From positions 54,765,498 to 54,829,497 of the forward strand of contig NC_088791.1 of NCBI RefSeq assembly GCF_011386835.1: 64,000 nucleotides of DNA. Reading direction: 5' to 3'. Made by a program: the position numbers and the translations under genes. Origin of the DNA: Chrysemys picta bellii. Its lineage: Eukaryota > Chordata > Testudines > Emydidae. The notes beneath the pieces are model-generated. The model was not told where the DNA came from. It was given only the letters and a program-made list of their open reading frames with translations, and did no database searches. Every line of letters begins with the position of its first letter. Within the stretch, counting starts at the first letter, position 1. This document shows, in pieces, positions 34,001 to 47,578 of this stretch.

Positions 34001-34070
34001 CCCCATCCTTAGAGGGTACTGTTCAGTAGTCACCTGAAGAGGAGCAATCATAGGGACACGACTCGAAGAA

Positions 34071-34372
34071 GGAGAGGTTACTCACCCTATGCAATAACTG
34101 TAGTTCTTCGAGATGTATGTCTGTATGGATGCTCCACTCTGCTATGGAGCATTCCAGTAGGAAAGGAACTGAGGGGGTCACCCACGCAGCTCTAAATAGC
34201 CATGTTGCAGAGCACAAGACAGAGTAGAGTGTATGTTGGGCCGAACAGGCACTGCTACCTAAAATCTCCAATCAAAGGCTCATGGAACACATGTGCACCT
34301 GAAGTGAAACATCCTTAGGGACACACATCTCAAAAAATTAGTTACTGCATGGGGTGAGTAACCTCTCCTTTG
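34071..34372. repeat. DIRS 1 internal complementary region and right terminus
   Basis: 34071-34135 (GGAGAGGTTACTCACCC and onward) is the inverse complement of 34305-34370 (GGGTGAGTAACCTCTCC). The outer part of the right inverted repeat is thus duplicated internally in inverted orientation, the arrangement DIRS elements use to rebuild their ends from a circular intermediate. It is non-coding. Confidence 0.8.
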
Positions 34373-37300
34373 GGGTTTGTTTAGAATTTAATGAAACCAT
34401 AGAGAGAGATACTAGATTAGGTGCTAAAATACAATGGAGATGAGCACAGAATAAAAATCTAGATAGATAGGGACGGACAGCACTGGATCCACCTTGAAGT
34501 CGTCTATCCATAGCTGAAGTACATCACACATGACAGCAGTGCAACCTTCGTCCATACTGCCCAACTAATCTAGCTCAATCCTGATCTACAGGAACCATCT
34601 CAAGGGATGAGAGGATAGCTTGTTCTTCATCACCATTCATTCCTCCCCAGATTGAGAGCAAGGTTGCCAGATAGATCCATTTGTGGCTTTATAAAATAGA
34701 TGTTTGTTTACAGGAAGCTGGACCGAGACAACAAAAGTCATTGCACATAGTATCATTATTATGCTTGGTATTTCAAAGCAAAATCACACAAAGATTGTAA
34801 ACTGTTACTGAATATTTTTGTCATAAAATATTTATTTAAAAGAGACCATGTGATTTTTAACAGAAATATACACACAAATGCTGTATTGTTAGAGATTAGC
34901 CATCTGGACTTCATAATCCAGCAGGTAAACAAATGGCCCAGGATCTGTGGCAGCTCTCAGGTTATTATTGATCATAACAACATTAACATTTCTGGAGGTA
35001 TCTCTTTGCTTCATCACATTTCAAAGTCTCTGCTCATTTTGTTTTCACATGTTTAAATATTTATTTTGACCTTTTGCCTCCTGGTATAGCCTCCTGGCTT
35101 GCTGGACCATCCAAACCAAAATATACCGATGTGATCTTAATGGCCTCACTGATTATATAAACATGCTGAATAAACAGTTCACACAGAATGAAAGACCGAG
35201 TCCTTAGTAATATTGTGGTGACTTTTATCCATTTTAAATTGTCCATACAGGTAGAAGCTGCTTTGTGATGTACCAGCTGGTTTTCAAGATCTCTCACCTT
35301 AAATCATTGCCTGCATCTAAATTTGTGGTGATCATTCACATAAAAACAAAAATGCATTATCTCTTTTATTTGTAGGTGCTGCTGGAGTATCACCTGGTCT
35401 TCTTGGCTTATTGCTGCCTGCCATTGGTGTCCTTGCCTACTTAGAATTCTGAATGTCTCTGGATTTATCTTGTCCTCAGCCCAGTGTAAAGGACACCCTT
35501 CAAACCTGTGAGGACTACTATTCTTTTTGACTCCTGGCACCATCTTAAGCCAAATAAATTACACTTTAAAAAATTACCCTACTGATTTACTATGAACTTT
35601 AAGAGGATTGAGGCATCCAGGAACTCCTCCATCAAGCGAATCTACTTTTGAAAGGATAAGAAATGATTTTTAACTTGTTCCGATATGCCTTATAAAACAC
35701 TTATGCTGATTTGTGACAGTTGCATGATTTGGTCCAATGGGGCAAGTTACAGTGTTAAAATCCAATAACATAGGCTGTACAGTGAAAGTAAAATCACCAT
35801 ACATAGGTGCTTTAACTTGAATAACAAATTGTGAAATATAATAGAGATTGAAATGTTGATTGTGTGTGGTAAATGTAAGAGTAATTATGTCTGTCTGTAC
35901 TATCCTATATGTTTTGTGTACTGCATATTTTTGAATGGCCCTACCATCATTTATGAGATTTCAGGTTTTTAGGGATACAGTCAAAGCAAAAACATTGAAT
36001 TCATTTTTAGAGCTTTTTTTCTTGAAGCAATTGAATATACTTTGGGAGCATTTGAGCATACTGGGTTCCATTACAAGGAATTTTTATTTTAGATGCATTT
36101 GGGAGTTTAATTTTGAATACTAACAGCAAAATTGAATTATAAGGATTTTCCAGTCCTTTACTTCCTATAACACAACATTTAAAAAAAAATGCTCCTCAAA
36201 CAAATTGTGATTTTCTTAATTAGTAATAGATTATTTCAATTTTATCATGCAAAGAACATCAGTGGCAGCATATACAGCTTGATACCATTTCTTTTACTCT
36301 GTTCAGGAGTTATTGTTTAAATAATTCAGTCATCGCTGATTTTAAGTGTGAAATTCTGGCTTTTATACAAGCAGTATAATTGCCCCTCCTCCCTCAAGAT
36401 ATTGGAACAGCATGTTAAAAATTTGAAAATGGAGGCCAGTATAGGATCAGCCACTGGAACATCAAACAATAGAATGTTTAAGTTGTGTTTTAAAATATTT
36501 ATAATAATAAGCTAAAACATGTACAGTAAAATGGCAAAAAGAAAGCACAGTAACAAAAAATTATTCTGATTACTTTTTTATGCTGCAGATTCAAGTTTTT
36601 ATTTTTCTTTAGTGAAGCCCTGCAGTTGGAAGAATATGCTTTTTTTCCCCCCAATAACTCGATATTATTCTATTATTCCTAGTGCTGTAAATAAGAGTTT
36701 AAAAGTTCTTAGACTATTTCCCTGTCTGATATAATGCTGAAAGTTATGAAGATGTTAAATGAAAGGCAGATCCCAGCTGGTCTGATTCTAAATGTCAACT
36801 ATGGCTTTTGCAAAAATGGAAGTCTAATAGGAGATAGAGAATGTTTTTGCTCTGACTGTGTCTACACTGTTTCAGTGGTTTTTTTAAAGTTGTTAAAGAA
36901 GTGCATATTTCTTTCTTTTTCCATGGTGTGCTGAGAACTTAGTCTGAGTGTGAATGTTGAAGAAAAACGGTGATATTGAATCAGCTGGCTCAAGTAATAG
37001 TGCAATGTCTGATGCTTCAAGAATTATAAGCTTTGAATCATATTTTATTAGCACAACCTTGCTAGCTATTTAGAGATAGAGTTTATCTTTTTAGAACGGA
37101 TACTGTAGAGGTCCATAATAATACTATTTACATGAAGCAAGAATAGGCCTATTAATACTTTACACCCCTTTCTTTAATTTGTATGATTTTGTACTATATA
37201 TTTACCTGTAAACGTTTAGAGTCTTCATTAAGAAATATCAATAATACTGTTTTAGTTTAATTCTTTGTTCCAAGATTAAACTTTTTTAAATAGGTGAAAG

Positions 37301-39158
37301 TGATAACTTCCCTATAGAGGAATGTCAAAAGTTATAAGAGCTCTCCTGAATTTCATAAACTGTATAGTTATTTGAAAGAAAAATGAGCTGTTTTCATGCG
37401 TAACAGAAACTAATACTCTGAAAGCCTTCTGTACAAAAGAGTGTTTTATTTTGTTTTGGTTTTTATGCAGTATGACTCATTTTTATATAATGTACAACCA
37501 CAACTAAATCTTTTGCCAAATGCATGATTGCCTTTTGCTTTTCTAATGTGTGATATAAGGAGCAAAACTGTTTAATTTTTGGATGAAAACGATCTGGAAG
37601 GTAAAACCACTTTTTTTTTTTTTAAATCTGTAACACAGATGAGCTAGATTACAACATCTCACATACTGATCTGGTAATTCCAGATTTTTATTGTTTTACA
37701 CAACTGTGTAAACTGGGACCTTCAGTTTCAAACTGTTGTCAACAAAACTAACTAATGTATCATCTGCTTTAAAACACAAGGTTCATAATTAAAGTTTAGA
37801 TAGACACATTTGTTGTTTCTTTATACTTCAGGAAACTTGATATTAATATTACTTAATACTGATGAATTTTGAATTTGTTTTAGTTACTCTTTATCTTATT
37901 TTTTTTAATTTAGTAGAGCAGGACCATGCTTTGTCCTTTTTAAGAATGAAAAATAAATTATAATTAAATAAATGTATTAATGTTACTCAAGATGTAAAAG
38001 CTGTCTTTTGAATTTAACAGGAGATTTAAAAACCCAGCGGCTCTTTATTGGTTTGCTTAGGGGAAAATGGTGTGAAGAAACACCATTTTCACAGCTTTAA
38101 TAACAGAAAGATTCTATTGTGAAATATTTTTGGAGCATCACCAAAGGGTTAACCAAGAAGAACAGCTGTGATCAGTAATGTTTCCCATTCCAACTGATTT
38201 ATTACCAAGAGATCCATTTTCTAAAGCTGATCAAAAGGAGCCAAGTTTGGCACTGATGTACACCTTGTGCAATCCCATTGATTTCAAGAGGCAGTATCAG
38301 ATGTAAGGGCTTCATCTGGTGAGATGCTAAGTGCCTCTTGAGAGGCAAATTCAGCATCTCAATGGGTTTGAATTAATCTCACTAAATGTGACAATAGGAA
38401 AAGTAGCACCTCTGTTAATGAAACTGGCGGTCATCTTGCAAATTTTTGTTCCTTTTTCGGTTCTTGCAACTGCTGGGAGCTCTGCACTTCCAACAAAGAA
38501 AGTAGGAGTCTGTCAGAGAAGAGTGTTCTTAACCTTTGTACAGTGAAATAGAAAATAATCTCCAGTCGATCCAGTGTGAAATATGAACGGATCACTAATA
38601 CAGTAATTATTTCTTTGTGAAATAATGAGCAAAGGAATATCCATATTGTCAGCCTGATGGTATACACCAAGACAAGATCAAAGATACTGGGAACAGGAGG
38701 CTTCCATTGCTCTTGTTTGGCAAGTACTGTAATTTTTGTCCTGATTTTTCTTGGTTCTCCAGACTTCTGGGCTTGTGGCAATAGACAAGGAAAACCTTCA
38801 TACTCTTATAGTGTTGAAAGTCTGTGACTCAAGATCTGATGTTTCTAGCTTGATTGTGTCATGTCTTATTTCTTATTGGAAGTATCATTAAAATAACAAC
38901 ACCAGGTATTACACAGATGTTTCAACGAAGCTTTTGAAAGTTCCAAATATTTTATTTTTAATTCTGATTTGGAATTTCTGTTTCAACTCACTGTAAAAAC
39001 TCTGATTAAGGAGATTTTTCTGTAACTATGTAAGGAAGGAGTAAAAAATACTGCAGTTTTCAGCAGTTGTGTATCCTATAACCTACATTTCACCTTTCAT
39101 ATAGGTCTTTCAGTGGAACTACTCTACCTGTGCTAGGCTATCAAAACCACAACAGAAC
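34373..39158. other. 4.8 kb AT-rich region, no gene recognised
   Basis: No conserved domain was seen. Minus-strand frames at 35061-35297 and 35304-35543 are open, but I recognise neither. A small perfect hairpin lies at 38063-38090. Confidence 0.45.
38063..38090. other. perfect 11-bp hairpin, 6-nt loop
   Basis: GAAAATGGTGT at 38063-38073 pairs with ACACCATTTTC at 38080-38090. It is isolated, with no poly-T or coding neighbour. Confidence 0.6.
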
Positions 39159-39166
39159 CTTCCATT

Positions 39167-39716
39167 CAGGGCCAGCTCTGGCTTTTTTGCCGCCCCAAGC
39201 AAAAAAAATAAATAAAAAAAATCGGGGCATCCAGAACGGCAAAGCAGGAAAAAAAACCAACCTGCGGGGCGGCCGGAGCCAGGGTGCAGGGGGACTCCCT
39301 GCGCTGCAGACGTGCCCTGGCTAGCGGGGGGGAGGGGAAGGGAGCAGGGGGAGAGAGAGAAAGGGAGCGGCCAGAGCTTCACTGGGGCGCTCACCATGCG
39401 GCCCCGACCACCGCACCGCCTGCCGGGAGGGTTCCACACCACTCTGGTTGGCGGGGAGGGAAGGACGCGGGCTGCCTTGCTGGGCTTGCTACAGACCTGG
39501 CACCGGCTGGGGCAGACGGAGCGCACAGCCCGCTCCCAGCAGGGCGCTCCCCTCCTCCATGCCGCCGCCCCCTACAGGGTGGCCGGACCAGCGAACAAAA
39601 CAAAAATAAAAACAAAAAAAGCGGCCGTGCCACCTTAGGATTGGGCGGAATGCCGCCCCATAGAATCTGCCGCCCCAAGCACGAGCTTGTTTGGCTGGTG
39701 CCTGGAGCCGGCCCTG
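39167..39716. mobile_element. hAT-type element with perfect 8-bp TSD
   Basis: The ends are CAGGGCCAGCTCTGG and (reverse complement of right) CAGGGCCGGCTCCAG, the same termini as the element at 22961. The duplication CTTCCATT lies at 39159-39166 and 39717-39724. At 550 bp it is longer and contains a GC-rich core (39260-39580) that produces overlapping artefact frames on both strands. Confidence 0.9.
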
Positions 39717-39724
39717 CTTCCATT

Positions 39725-42700
39725 TTATTCAGACAGCAGGAATAACTAACACAAACTGCCTGGTCACCTCCCTCAGATTATTTCTCCAGTGATGCTTGAG
39801 TCCTCTTTTCTTTCTCTGCTGGTACTTCCCCAGCTGTGTCATACAGCATTTCTTTTCATTTTTCAAGAATACATAGGAAAAAGGGAATCACAAAAAGGGC
39901 CATGACTTACATAGACAAAACATGAAAATCTAAAAATACCTTCCATATTTCAGTTAGAAAGGGTGCCATTTTTTTCTATTCAATGTATGCTTTTTTATTT
40001 TTGTTTTTATTTCCCTGTATCCAGTCTAATCAAGCCTGGCCTGAAGGATGTCTTGAAAATCCCTTGAAAACGTCTACCCTACTTCAAGTGGTGATGACTC
40101 TGGTCCCTTTTTTGGATAATATGGTGTGACTGACAAACCCTGGAGATGATGCCAATCCCTTCCCCCAGACACTACCTAAGAGACACTCCTATTTAGCAAC
40201 TCCTATTGAGTGATTGTACGCAAGCTTCACTGAACTGGGGAAAAACAGACACCTGTCTTCTCCACTCTTTGATCTGCAATGTTGCTAACACATCTCTTGA
40301 CCAGCTACATGTTACAGCCTAGTTTTCAGAAGATTCAGTTAGTGTTTAAGGCCCACTGGTAATATTCATTTTAACTCTTTTTAAAATATGTTACTTATAG
40401 AGCTGGGCCAAAAATGGAACCATTGATTCCAAGCCTTCACAACTTAGAGGTTCCAATAACATGGTACCCAAGGCCAAACCAAACCCAACACTGATTTTGT
40501 CCAGTTACAGTTTGTAAAATACACCTTTTACAATATATGTGTATTGAATTCTACAGCTAAAGGGATCGTGACAGGGCTTGTTATTTTTATAGGTTAATTT
40601 TTTTCTAACTTTTGTTACTAAAAATCCCATTAGAAGATTAAAACTCCTATCTGTCTCATTAAGCTTTCTCCTTCCACCTCCTGTTCCCATTGATTTGCTA
40701 TTGAATGTTGTTCAAGAGGACTGAGCATGGCTTAAGAGTACCTCCTCAGACGTCACTATACGTTACCCTGGCTGAGAAATAGCAGAGAAGAGAATAAGGA
40801 ATCAAACATTCCCCAGCACCACAGCTGGCTGATAGCTCAGCCATGAAGCACCCACTACAGCTGAAAACAACCCCCTATCTACAGGTACTCTGAGGATTGG
40901 CGTTAACATTGCTTCCTGCAATCAATCCTCCACTTCCCTCCCCATCTAACACATAATATTTGGAAGGGAGGGGCTCTGACTGAGCCTCTCAGCCCCAAGA
41001 TGCAGCTATTGCAGAGTTATTAGAAAGCCAGTGGTAGCCTCCACAGGACTGGGATGGGCGGAGACCGTATTCACAGAAGCCCAGTGAGCTCATTTGCATG
41101 TACTTCTTACCCACTTCTAGGACTCCACCAAGGAGAGGCTGAGCAGACACTCCTTGTCCCACCATTTTGACCTAGCTATGCCTAGTTTATTCACACTGGT
41201 GCAGAGCTCCTCTCCACTTTGCCTCCAGGCTTCATTTGTTTGCGTCTGCTAATTTTTTTAAATTTTTTTATTTGACAACTGAACACCTTGACTATGCTTA
41301 TTACTGAAATTCTCTAACAAATAGTATTTGTACTTATAGGGAGACTTTAAATTATCTCTGTGATGGTGGCTAAATCAGCATCCCGATTACACAGATGGGA
41401 GACTGAGGCATGACACGTTGTGGCGAACCCCAGTGTCCTAACTCTGTTTCTTCCTGTAACTGTTAGGCCACATTGCCACTCTCTAATGAAAGTGCACACA
41501 CTGTCTTCATGCAGGGTTGTTCCCTCAAATAATTCATTCCTGTGGCACATTTTATAGAAAGAACAAAATCCAGTACTAACAGTATAACAGATTGATATCA
41601 GATTGTTTTCCTTCCGCACTCTAAACCTGTTTCCACATTATTATGCAGGTTACAAATGTACAAAATAGGTTTCAATTTCAAAGAGATAAGCAGGATGTGT
41701 ACATGCAAAGCTATTTGAAAAGGAATTTTGTTGATGCAGCAGAGCTCTTATGCTTAGTAATTAAACTACCCAGAGTTATCCTGTGTCCTTTTGTAGAAAT
41801 TATGTTCATGAAATTGTGTTGACTCAACACAACGAGTTTTCTGTGCTGTCTGGGTCAGTGCAGGAAGTCAACAGTTTTCCATTATAAATCTGCATTCTTC
41901 AGTAAGAACTCCTGTATGACAGCACTGCGATAAATACAGTTCTTTATTGAACCATGTCACCTGAAGAGTAACGTGTTCCAGAGTTCTCAACATATGGTCC
42001 TCCGTGGATTGTCCTATAGCTTAAAGAAGAGGCAGAATCCAGCCAAGTACTCCATGAAGCTAGCCTTTAATCTTTGTCAAAACAGGTTATAATCCTACCG
42101 CTGGTATTTGAAATGACAAGTCACTTCCTAGAGAAAATATTCTGCTTCTCATTGGAAGAAGAGATTGTTTTCTGTTGAGCTGGCACTTTAACTGATGTAT
42201 TGAATATAACACATTGAGGAAAGTGAAACTTGAGTAGCCAACCATTGGCTGAGCTCTGAAAAGAAGCTTTTTTGTCCTACCCAATATGTTCAGCATGCAA
42301 TTGAACATTCCCACAATGACCTGCCTTCTAAAGGAAGGACTTGTAAAGCCCATAATGTATAGCTCTTCGATATATGCCATTCACGTCATCACTCCCAAAG
42401 CTGCTGTATGATACTATGGTTAATGCTGGCAAAGATACAGTGTGCTGAAGCTGAGATTATGTCTACTTTGACTTTAAACTTTAAGACCTTTTAGCAAATG
42501 TTATTGTTTGGAGCCAATCCAAACTAGTGGGAGGTGGGGGGGATGATAACATGAATACATTGTATAAGCATGTGTGAATCATGTCTGTAACTGGGCTCAC
42601 CAGTGAAAGTATCTGAATGAATCTGACAAAAGCAGTAAGAGAAAAGGTAAGCTCCACATTCTGCTTTGTGGTGGTTTTTGAACACCCACTTTAAGCTTTG

Positions 42701-43144
42701 CGGCACTGACTACTGGAGCCAAGAGCAACATAGAAATTGGCTGCACCTTGCCGTGCTCGGCCAAAGTTTCCATCATTCAAGTTGGGGCACAGTGGTTTCT
42801 GCTTTACTGCAGATGGTGGTGATAATTCACAACAGAGTGCAACAGAAGTGAGGAAAGAACACTTTTTATAACCAGTCATGGAGTGAGCATCTTTAATTGT
42901 TCCACTCATTAGGCTGCCTCAGCCAAACACATGCTTAATAAAGCAAAATCTAAAATTGTAGAGATTGTTTCTCTTTCAATACGTACATAAGTGTAAGTGT
43001 AATAATCTTCTCTTTCAGGCGTAATGATGCCAAAATGTATCTTTTCTACTTCAAATAGCATTTTATGCTGTATCATTAGCTTTGACGTGATATTTTTAAT
43101 CAGTAAATTGACTGGATTAAATTAGTCATTCCTTCATCAACGTA
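39725..43144. other. no gene recognised
   Basis: A possible MIR-like piece lies at 41345-41480 ('cacagatgggagactgaggc'). Otherwise no coding or repeat structure is recognised. Confidence 0.4.
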
Positions 43145-43682
43145 GAAGTAGAGAGGTTATTCTGCCTCTGTATTTGGCATTGCTGCTGGAATACTGCATC
43201 CAGTTTGGTATCCACAATTCAAGAGGATGCTGGTAAATTGGAGAGGGTTCAGAGAGGAGCCACTAGAACAATTAAAGGATTAGAAAACATGCCTTATAGT
43301 GATAGAATCAAAGCGCTCAACCTATTTAGCTTAACAAAGAGAAGGTTAAGGAGTGACTTGATTACAGCCTTTAAACATCTTCATGAGGAACAAATATTTA
43401 ATAAAGGGCTCTTCAATCTAGCAGAGAAAGCTATAACACAATCCAGTGGCTGGAAATTGAAGCTAGATAAATTCAGACTGGAAATAAGATATACATTTTT
43501 AACAGTGAGGGTAAATAACCATTGAAACAATTTACCAAAACTCATGATAGATTCTCCATGACTGACAATTTTTACGATCTGCTCTAAGAATTAGTTTGGG
43601 GAAGTTCTATGGCCTGTGTTATACAGGAAGTCAGACGAGATGATCACAGCTGTCCCTTCTGGCCTTGGAATCTATGAATTTA
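43145..43682 (+). mobile_element. CR1 LINE 3' end
   Basis: The C-terminal ORF2 region (LERVQRGATRTIKGLENMPY, then LNLFSLTKRRLRSDLITAFKH, 43232-43385) is followed by the 3' UTR 'cagacgagatgatcacagc' and 'tcccttctggccttggaatc', ending at 43682. It is 5'-truncated near 43145. Confidence 0.9.
43205..43525 (+). pseudogene. CR1 ORF2 C-terminal fragment
   Basis: About 100 codons homologous to the 28645-29285 CR1 frame: KLERVQRGATRTIKGLENM, FSLTKRRLRSDLITAFKHL and KLDKFRLEIRYTFLTVRV. The frame ends at a TGA in the WN(N)LP block, where the tryptophan codon is lost. The apparent start has no meaning. No catalytic domain is present. Confidence 0.85.
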
Positions 43683-44857
43683 TTAAATAAAAAAAACATG
43701 GTTTCCCAGAAGATGTGAACTTGGCCAACATGTATTATTTTGTTACTTAACTGGTTTCAGAATATCAATGCTCATCAATTCTACTGTTAAGAATGGGATA
43801 ACCTCACCACTTCTGGCCAGCATTCTACTCCTGTTCTCAGGCCTCGGGCTAAAATAAACTAAAAGAAGGTATTTCCTGTGTCCAAAATATGTAACTTTTT
43901 TCCTGAAAGAAAAATGAAACTGGTGAACTCAGACAAAGGAGGCGGTAAACATTCCAGCAAATAACTTTGTTTCTGGTCAATCTCAATTGCAAAGCAGTTG
44001 AGGACACAGGCTAAGGAAGAGCTTCAGTGTAAAGCATCTCAAGAGATTCTGCAAGCAATTAAGCCTCACAGAAAGTGCTGATTAAATAAAACAGTGAAAA
44101 TGGAAACACTTTTACTTGTCTCAAGCACCCACATAGATTTCCTTCAAAAATGTTTGATGCAATGAGGGTCAAGAGCACATTTCTGCTTAGGAAAAAAAAC
44201 TGCAAAAGATGTTTTCTATCTTGCATCTAAAATTGAAAAATAGATTAAAGTGCTTCAGCATCAGAATCATGGATGTTCTAGAAGGATCTGAAATAACATG
44301 GGCTTAAAGTTAAATGCTGTGCTGGAGTGGGGACTCCTGCATGATTTCTATTTAAAGTTAATAACAGAACTGACGGCCAGGATGACTGTATTTAAGTGTA
44401 CATGATAGGACAGCAAAAACAAAACAAAAAACAACACAAAACACTTAATAATGGGTGTGCCAATAGATATGTACCTAACTGTGGAACAGGGGCATTTCTT
44501 AACAGTGGGATTTTCAGAAGACTCAGGGTTGGCCAACTCTGTCCCCAACTGAAGAGTTTTACAATTGACTTCAATTATAGAATTAAGCTAAAGTTTTGAA
44601 AATCCCACCTTTCAATAATACTTTGTTTCTAAATTTGGGGCAATATATTGAAGATCTGATCATTTCAGAAAGGGTCTTTAATGAAGTTAAATGAGTTCCT
44701 GATAAAAACAGCTAAACAATTTCCCCCTCTAGAAATCTGGAGGACTTGATTGAAGATAGTGGACTTGTAAACACCAGCAGGAAAATTCATCTGAGAGAGA
44801 GAGAATATTTCTCTTACTTGTGTATCACGCTGCCTACTCATCAACTGACATATTAGT
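43683..44857. other. no gene recognised
   Basis: AT-rich, only short chance frames. Confidence 0.4.
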
Positions 44858-44865
44858 GAATAGAC

Positions 44866-45110
44866 CAGGGGTTCTCAAACTGGTCATGGGGATCCCTCAA
44901 GGGGTCGTGAGGTTATTACATGGGGGGGTCACGAGCTGTCAGCCTCCACCCCAAGCCCCACTTTGCTTCCAGCATTTATAATAGTAATTGATTACAGTCT
45001 TTAAACATTTAATATAAATATAAAACAGTGTTTAATTTATAAGGGCAGGGTCACACTCAGAGACTTGCTGTGTGAAAGGGGTCACCAGTACAAAAATTTG
45101 AGAACCGCTG
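44866..45110. mobile_element. hAT-type MITE (CAGGGGTTCTCAAACT ends)
   Basis: The ends are CAGGGGTTCTCAAACT and (reverse complement) CAGCGGTTCTCAAATTT. The perfect 8-bp duplication GAATAGAC lies at 44858-44865 and 45111-45118. The element is 245 bp and resembles Charlie-type hAT elements of amniotes. Confidence 0.9.
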
Positions 45111-45118
45111 GAATAGAC

Positions 45119-46463
45119 TGTGCTATGGGCAGAATTGTTTTCTCCAGTAATTCATCTGTGTACAATGAATTGTACCAAATAAACCTAATTATTCTACCAT
45201 ATGGACAATAAACAGATTATTGCCACAGGAACACTGTGGTTTAGAAAGTCTTAGATTAAACACTAGTGAAAGTGAGGGAGAGAAGCAGCACAAGTGAAAT
45301 AGAAAACCCTGGGGGAGATCTACTTCTCAGGGGATAATTAATTTACACTATCACAGGGCAGAAGAAACTCAGAGCACCATAACTGAATGTGTTAAAAAAG
45401 GAATTGATGTCACTGGAAGAAAAACAAACAGAAAAGGAAGCTGATAATTTATAAAGATAATATAAAAATCAAAGAAGAGATTAACATCTTAGAAATTAAC
45501 TAACTAGAAATGTGTGAATAATTGCACATAAACTCCAGTAATAATGCCTTATATCAGAGGTGATGACACCCACAGAGGATTAACTTTAGCAATGCAAAAC
45601 TAAAAGGAAACAAAATTCCATTCATGATATTAAAAAAATGCTACTGGACCAACCATGCAAAAAATCCCCTGAGAAAGAAAGCATAGTTGTCACATTTTAT
45701 ATACAACTTTGCAGCCCAGAGAGTCCCACTTAAGAACTGCAATACATCGTCATCTGAATAAAATTCCCCTGTTATGTTTATTTCAGGAGAATGTTGCTCT
45801 TTCTTCCAGATTAAGGAACACTCTTCCTGAGCTGTTTCACAAAGCAACCATTCTTTCTGCATTTAAATCCCTCCTCTATACCCACTCCTCCTGCAGTGCT
45901 AACAAGAAAGCAGTCAGCTACTTACCTATTTATTTATTTATCTTATGAGTGAATTGCTCATTAATGTACAAGCACAGGAGTGGTGTACAGACACTGGAAT
46001 TGCAGCTGGAAATTTGTGGGTGGGGGGACAGTACAAACGGGTCAAATTGTGGATGGAGCTTGGGGGATGGGGGATGTAATGTATGTAACTTTAAAAATGT
46101 ACAAATAACATAAGAAGAGCTGTGCCTGATCACTTTGCTTGGACATTCTATTACTTTCCCCACCATTCCTCATGTCTTTGGCTTTATAAATTGTGTGCTC
46201 TTTGGGCCAGGTAGATGGAATACGCCTTGCATAATTTTGGCACTACCGCAATCTTAGATAGCACTGTCAGAAAAGTACTGGAGGACATGCAAGAGATTGC
46301 AAAATGGGGAAGCAGCTGGCGCTAGTGGTTTCCTTATAGCAGTGTATAAAGCTTACAAATTCAACTGGCTCTAATATCAAACAAAGTGTATATAGAATCA
46401 TTAGCCAGTAACAAATTATCAGCCATTATGTATAATGCTAATGTGATGAATTTGGAGCTGTTC
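45119..46463. other. no gene recognised
   Basis: No coding or terminal-repeat structure seen. Confidence 0.4.
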
Positions 46464-47290
46464 TGTAACGATTTAGAATATTGTGAGTTGATCTGGCTAT
46501 TTAGGTGTGTTCTGTATGACTCTTTTGGTTTCACTCAACAGGTGTCTGGAGAAACAGGCAGGAAGGAAAAGAATGGCTCAAAACAGCCACCTCTCAGCAG
46601 TTGTTAAGGGACAGTGCCAGAACTATTAGCTTTGATTTCACTTCCAACTCAAGCAAACTTCCAACTCAAGCACAACTGATTTGGATCAGGAAAGGTCAAA
46701 GCCTGGGAACACAGAAGAACAATAGCGGGGTTATAAGGGACCATCTTTTGAGAGAGAGGCAGTAATTGTTCAGGGAAAACAGACTGGCACAAAGGGACTC
46801 GCTAGCAGTCTCTAAAGAAGTTAGGCATGCCTAGGTTACCATCCCCTTTACATACGAGAGACACGCACATAGACTATTGTTTTAAATCCTTTTTTCTCTA
46901 ATGCTTTGTTCCTACTTCTAAAACAAACAGTTCTTTCAAGGAGGCTGTCCGGTTATGGTATGCCACTGGCAGACTCCCAAAGGAAGAAATTTCAGGTCCC
47001 CAAACTCAACCAGAGCTTCAGGGGAAGCACAATTGTTACAAAGGGTACAACAGCTCAAGGCCCAGTGTAAGAGTGGGAGAATTACAAAATTCTCTGGCAG
47101 GAGTAAAGGCACAAAGCCTAAGGCTTGAGGAGGGAGTAGCTTAGAGACACCAGAAAGGGGACAGAGGAGGTTCAACCAGCCTGGACCCATGACATAGCGT
47201 ATGCCGGAAAGATGGAAGACACAAAGTAGAGTGTGATAGCTACCACTCATTGCTCTACTGAATGCAGGTCTAAGAAATACAGTCAAAAAA
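46464..47290 (+). repeat. possible older retroviral LTR
   Basis: The block begins TGTAACGATTTAG and contains phrases I associate with a turtle LTR ('ggctcaaaacagccacctc', 'caaggaggctgtccgg', 'gagtgggagaatta'). The right end is not resolved and no TSD was found. Confidence 0.35.
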
Positions 47291-47578
47291 CTTGAACAGG
47301 TGCTTCTTAAAAACAGTAATATTGACCAAGTGGGAGTTGTAAAAGTAGATATGGATATCAGCTATTGTTTAGCTACTATACGAGTATAATTTTATCACCA
47401 GGTGCAGGAAGACCCTTTTGATTGGATCAGGTGGGTTCATTTGTGAGATGCAATGATTAAAATGAGATTTAGAGCTAAATATTTGTAATTAACTAACTCA
47501 AGCAATTTAAACTTCATTAATCCTATCAGTATGTATTCACTGAAATAAATACAAGCAGTTTAATTGTGTATGGGCACC

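Larger units (their letters stand above)
27530..34372 (+). mobile_element. DIRS-like tyrosine-recombinase retroelement 1, with nested CR1s
   Basis: This is an almost complete DIRS element: left inverted repeat (27530-27640), gag region, RT plus RNase H, tyrosine recombinase, an internal inverted copy (34071-34135) and the right terminus (34232-34372). Net length is about 5.6 kb once the two CR1 insertions (28262-29285 and 32229-32412) are removed. DIRS elements copy through RNA but integrate by a lambda-type recombinase rather than an integrase, so no target duplication is expected. Many stops and frameshifts make it inactive. Confidence 0.85.

Noticed and set aside
35061..35543. Two adjacent minus-strand frames suggesting a processed gene copy
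   Set aside because: No recognisable protein, stop between them, and no poly(A) tail or duplication found.
39119..39745. Frames of 108-153 codons and a CpG-rich patch resembling a CpG island
   Set aside because: The patch is the core of a hAT element, not a promoter of a host gene.
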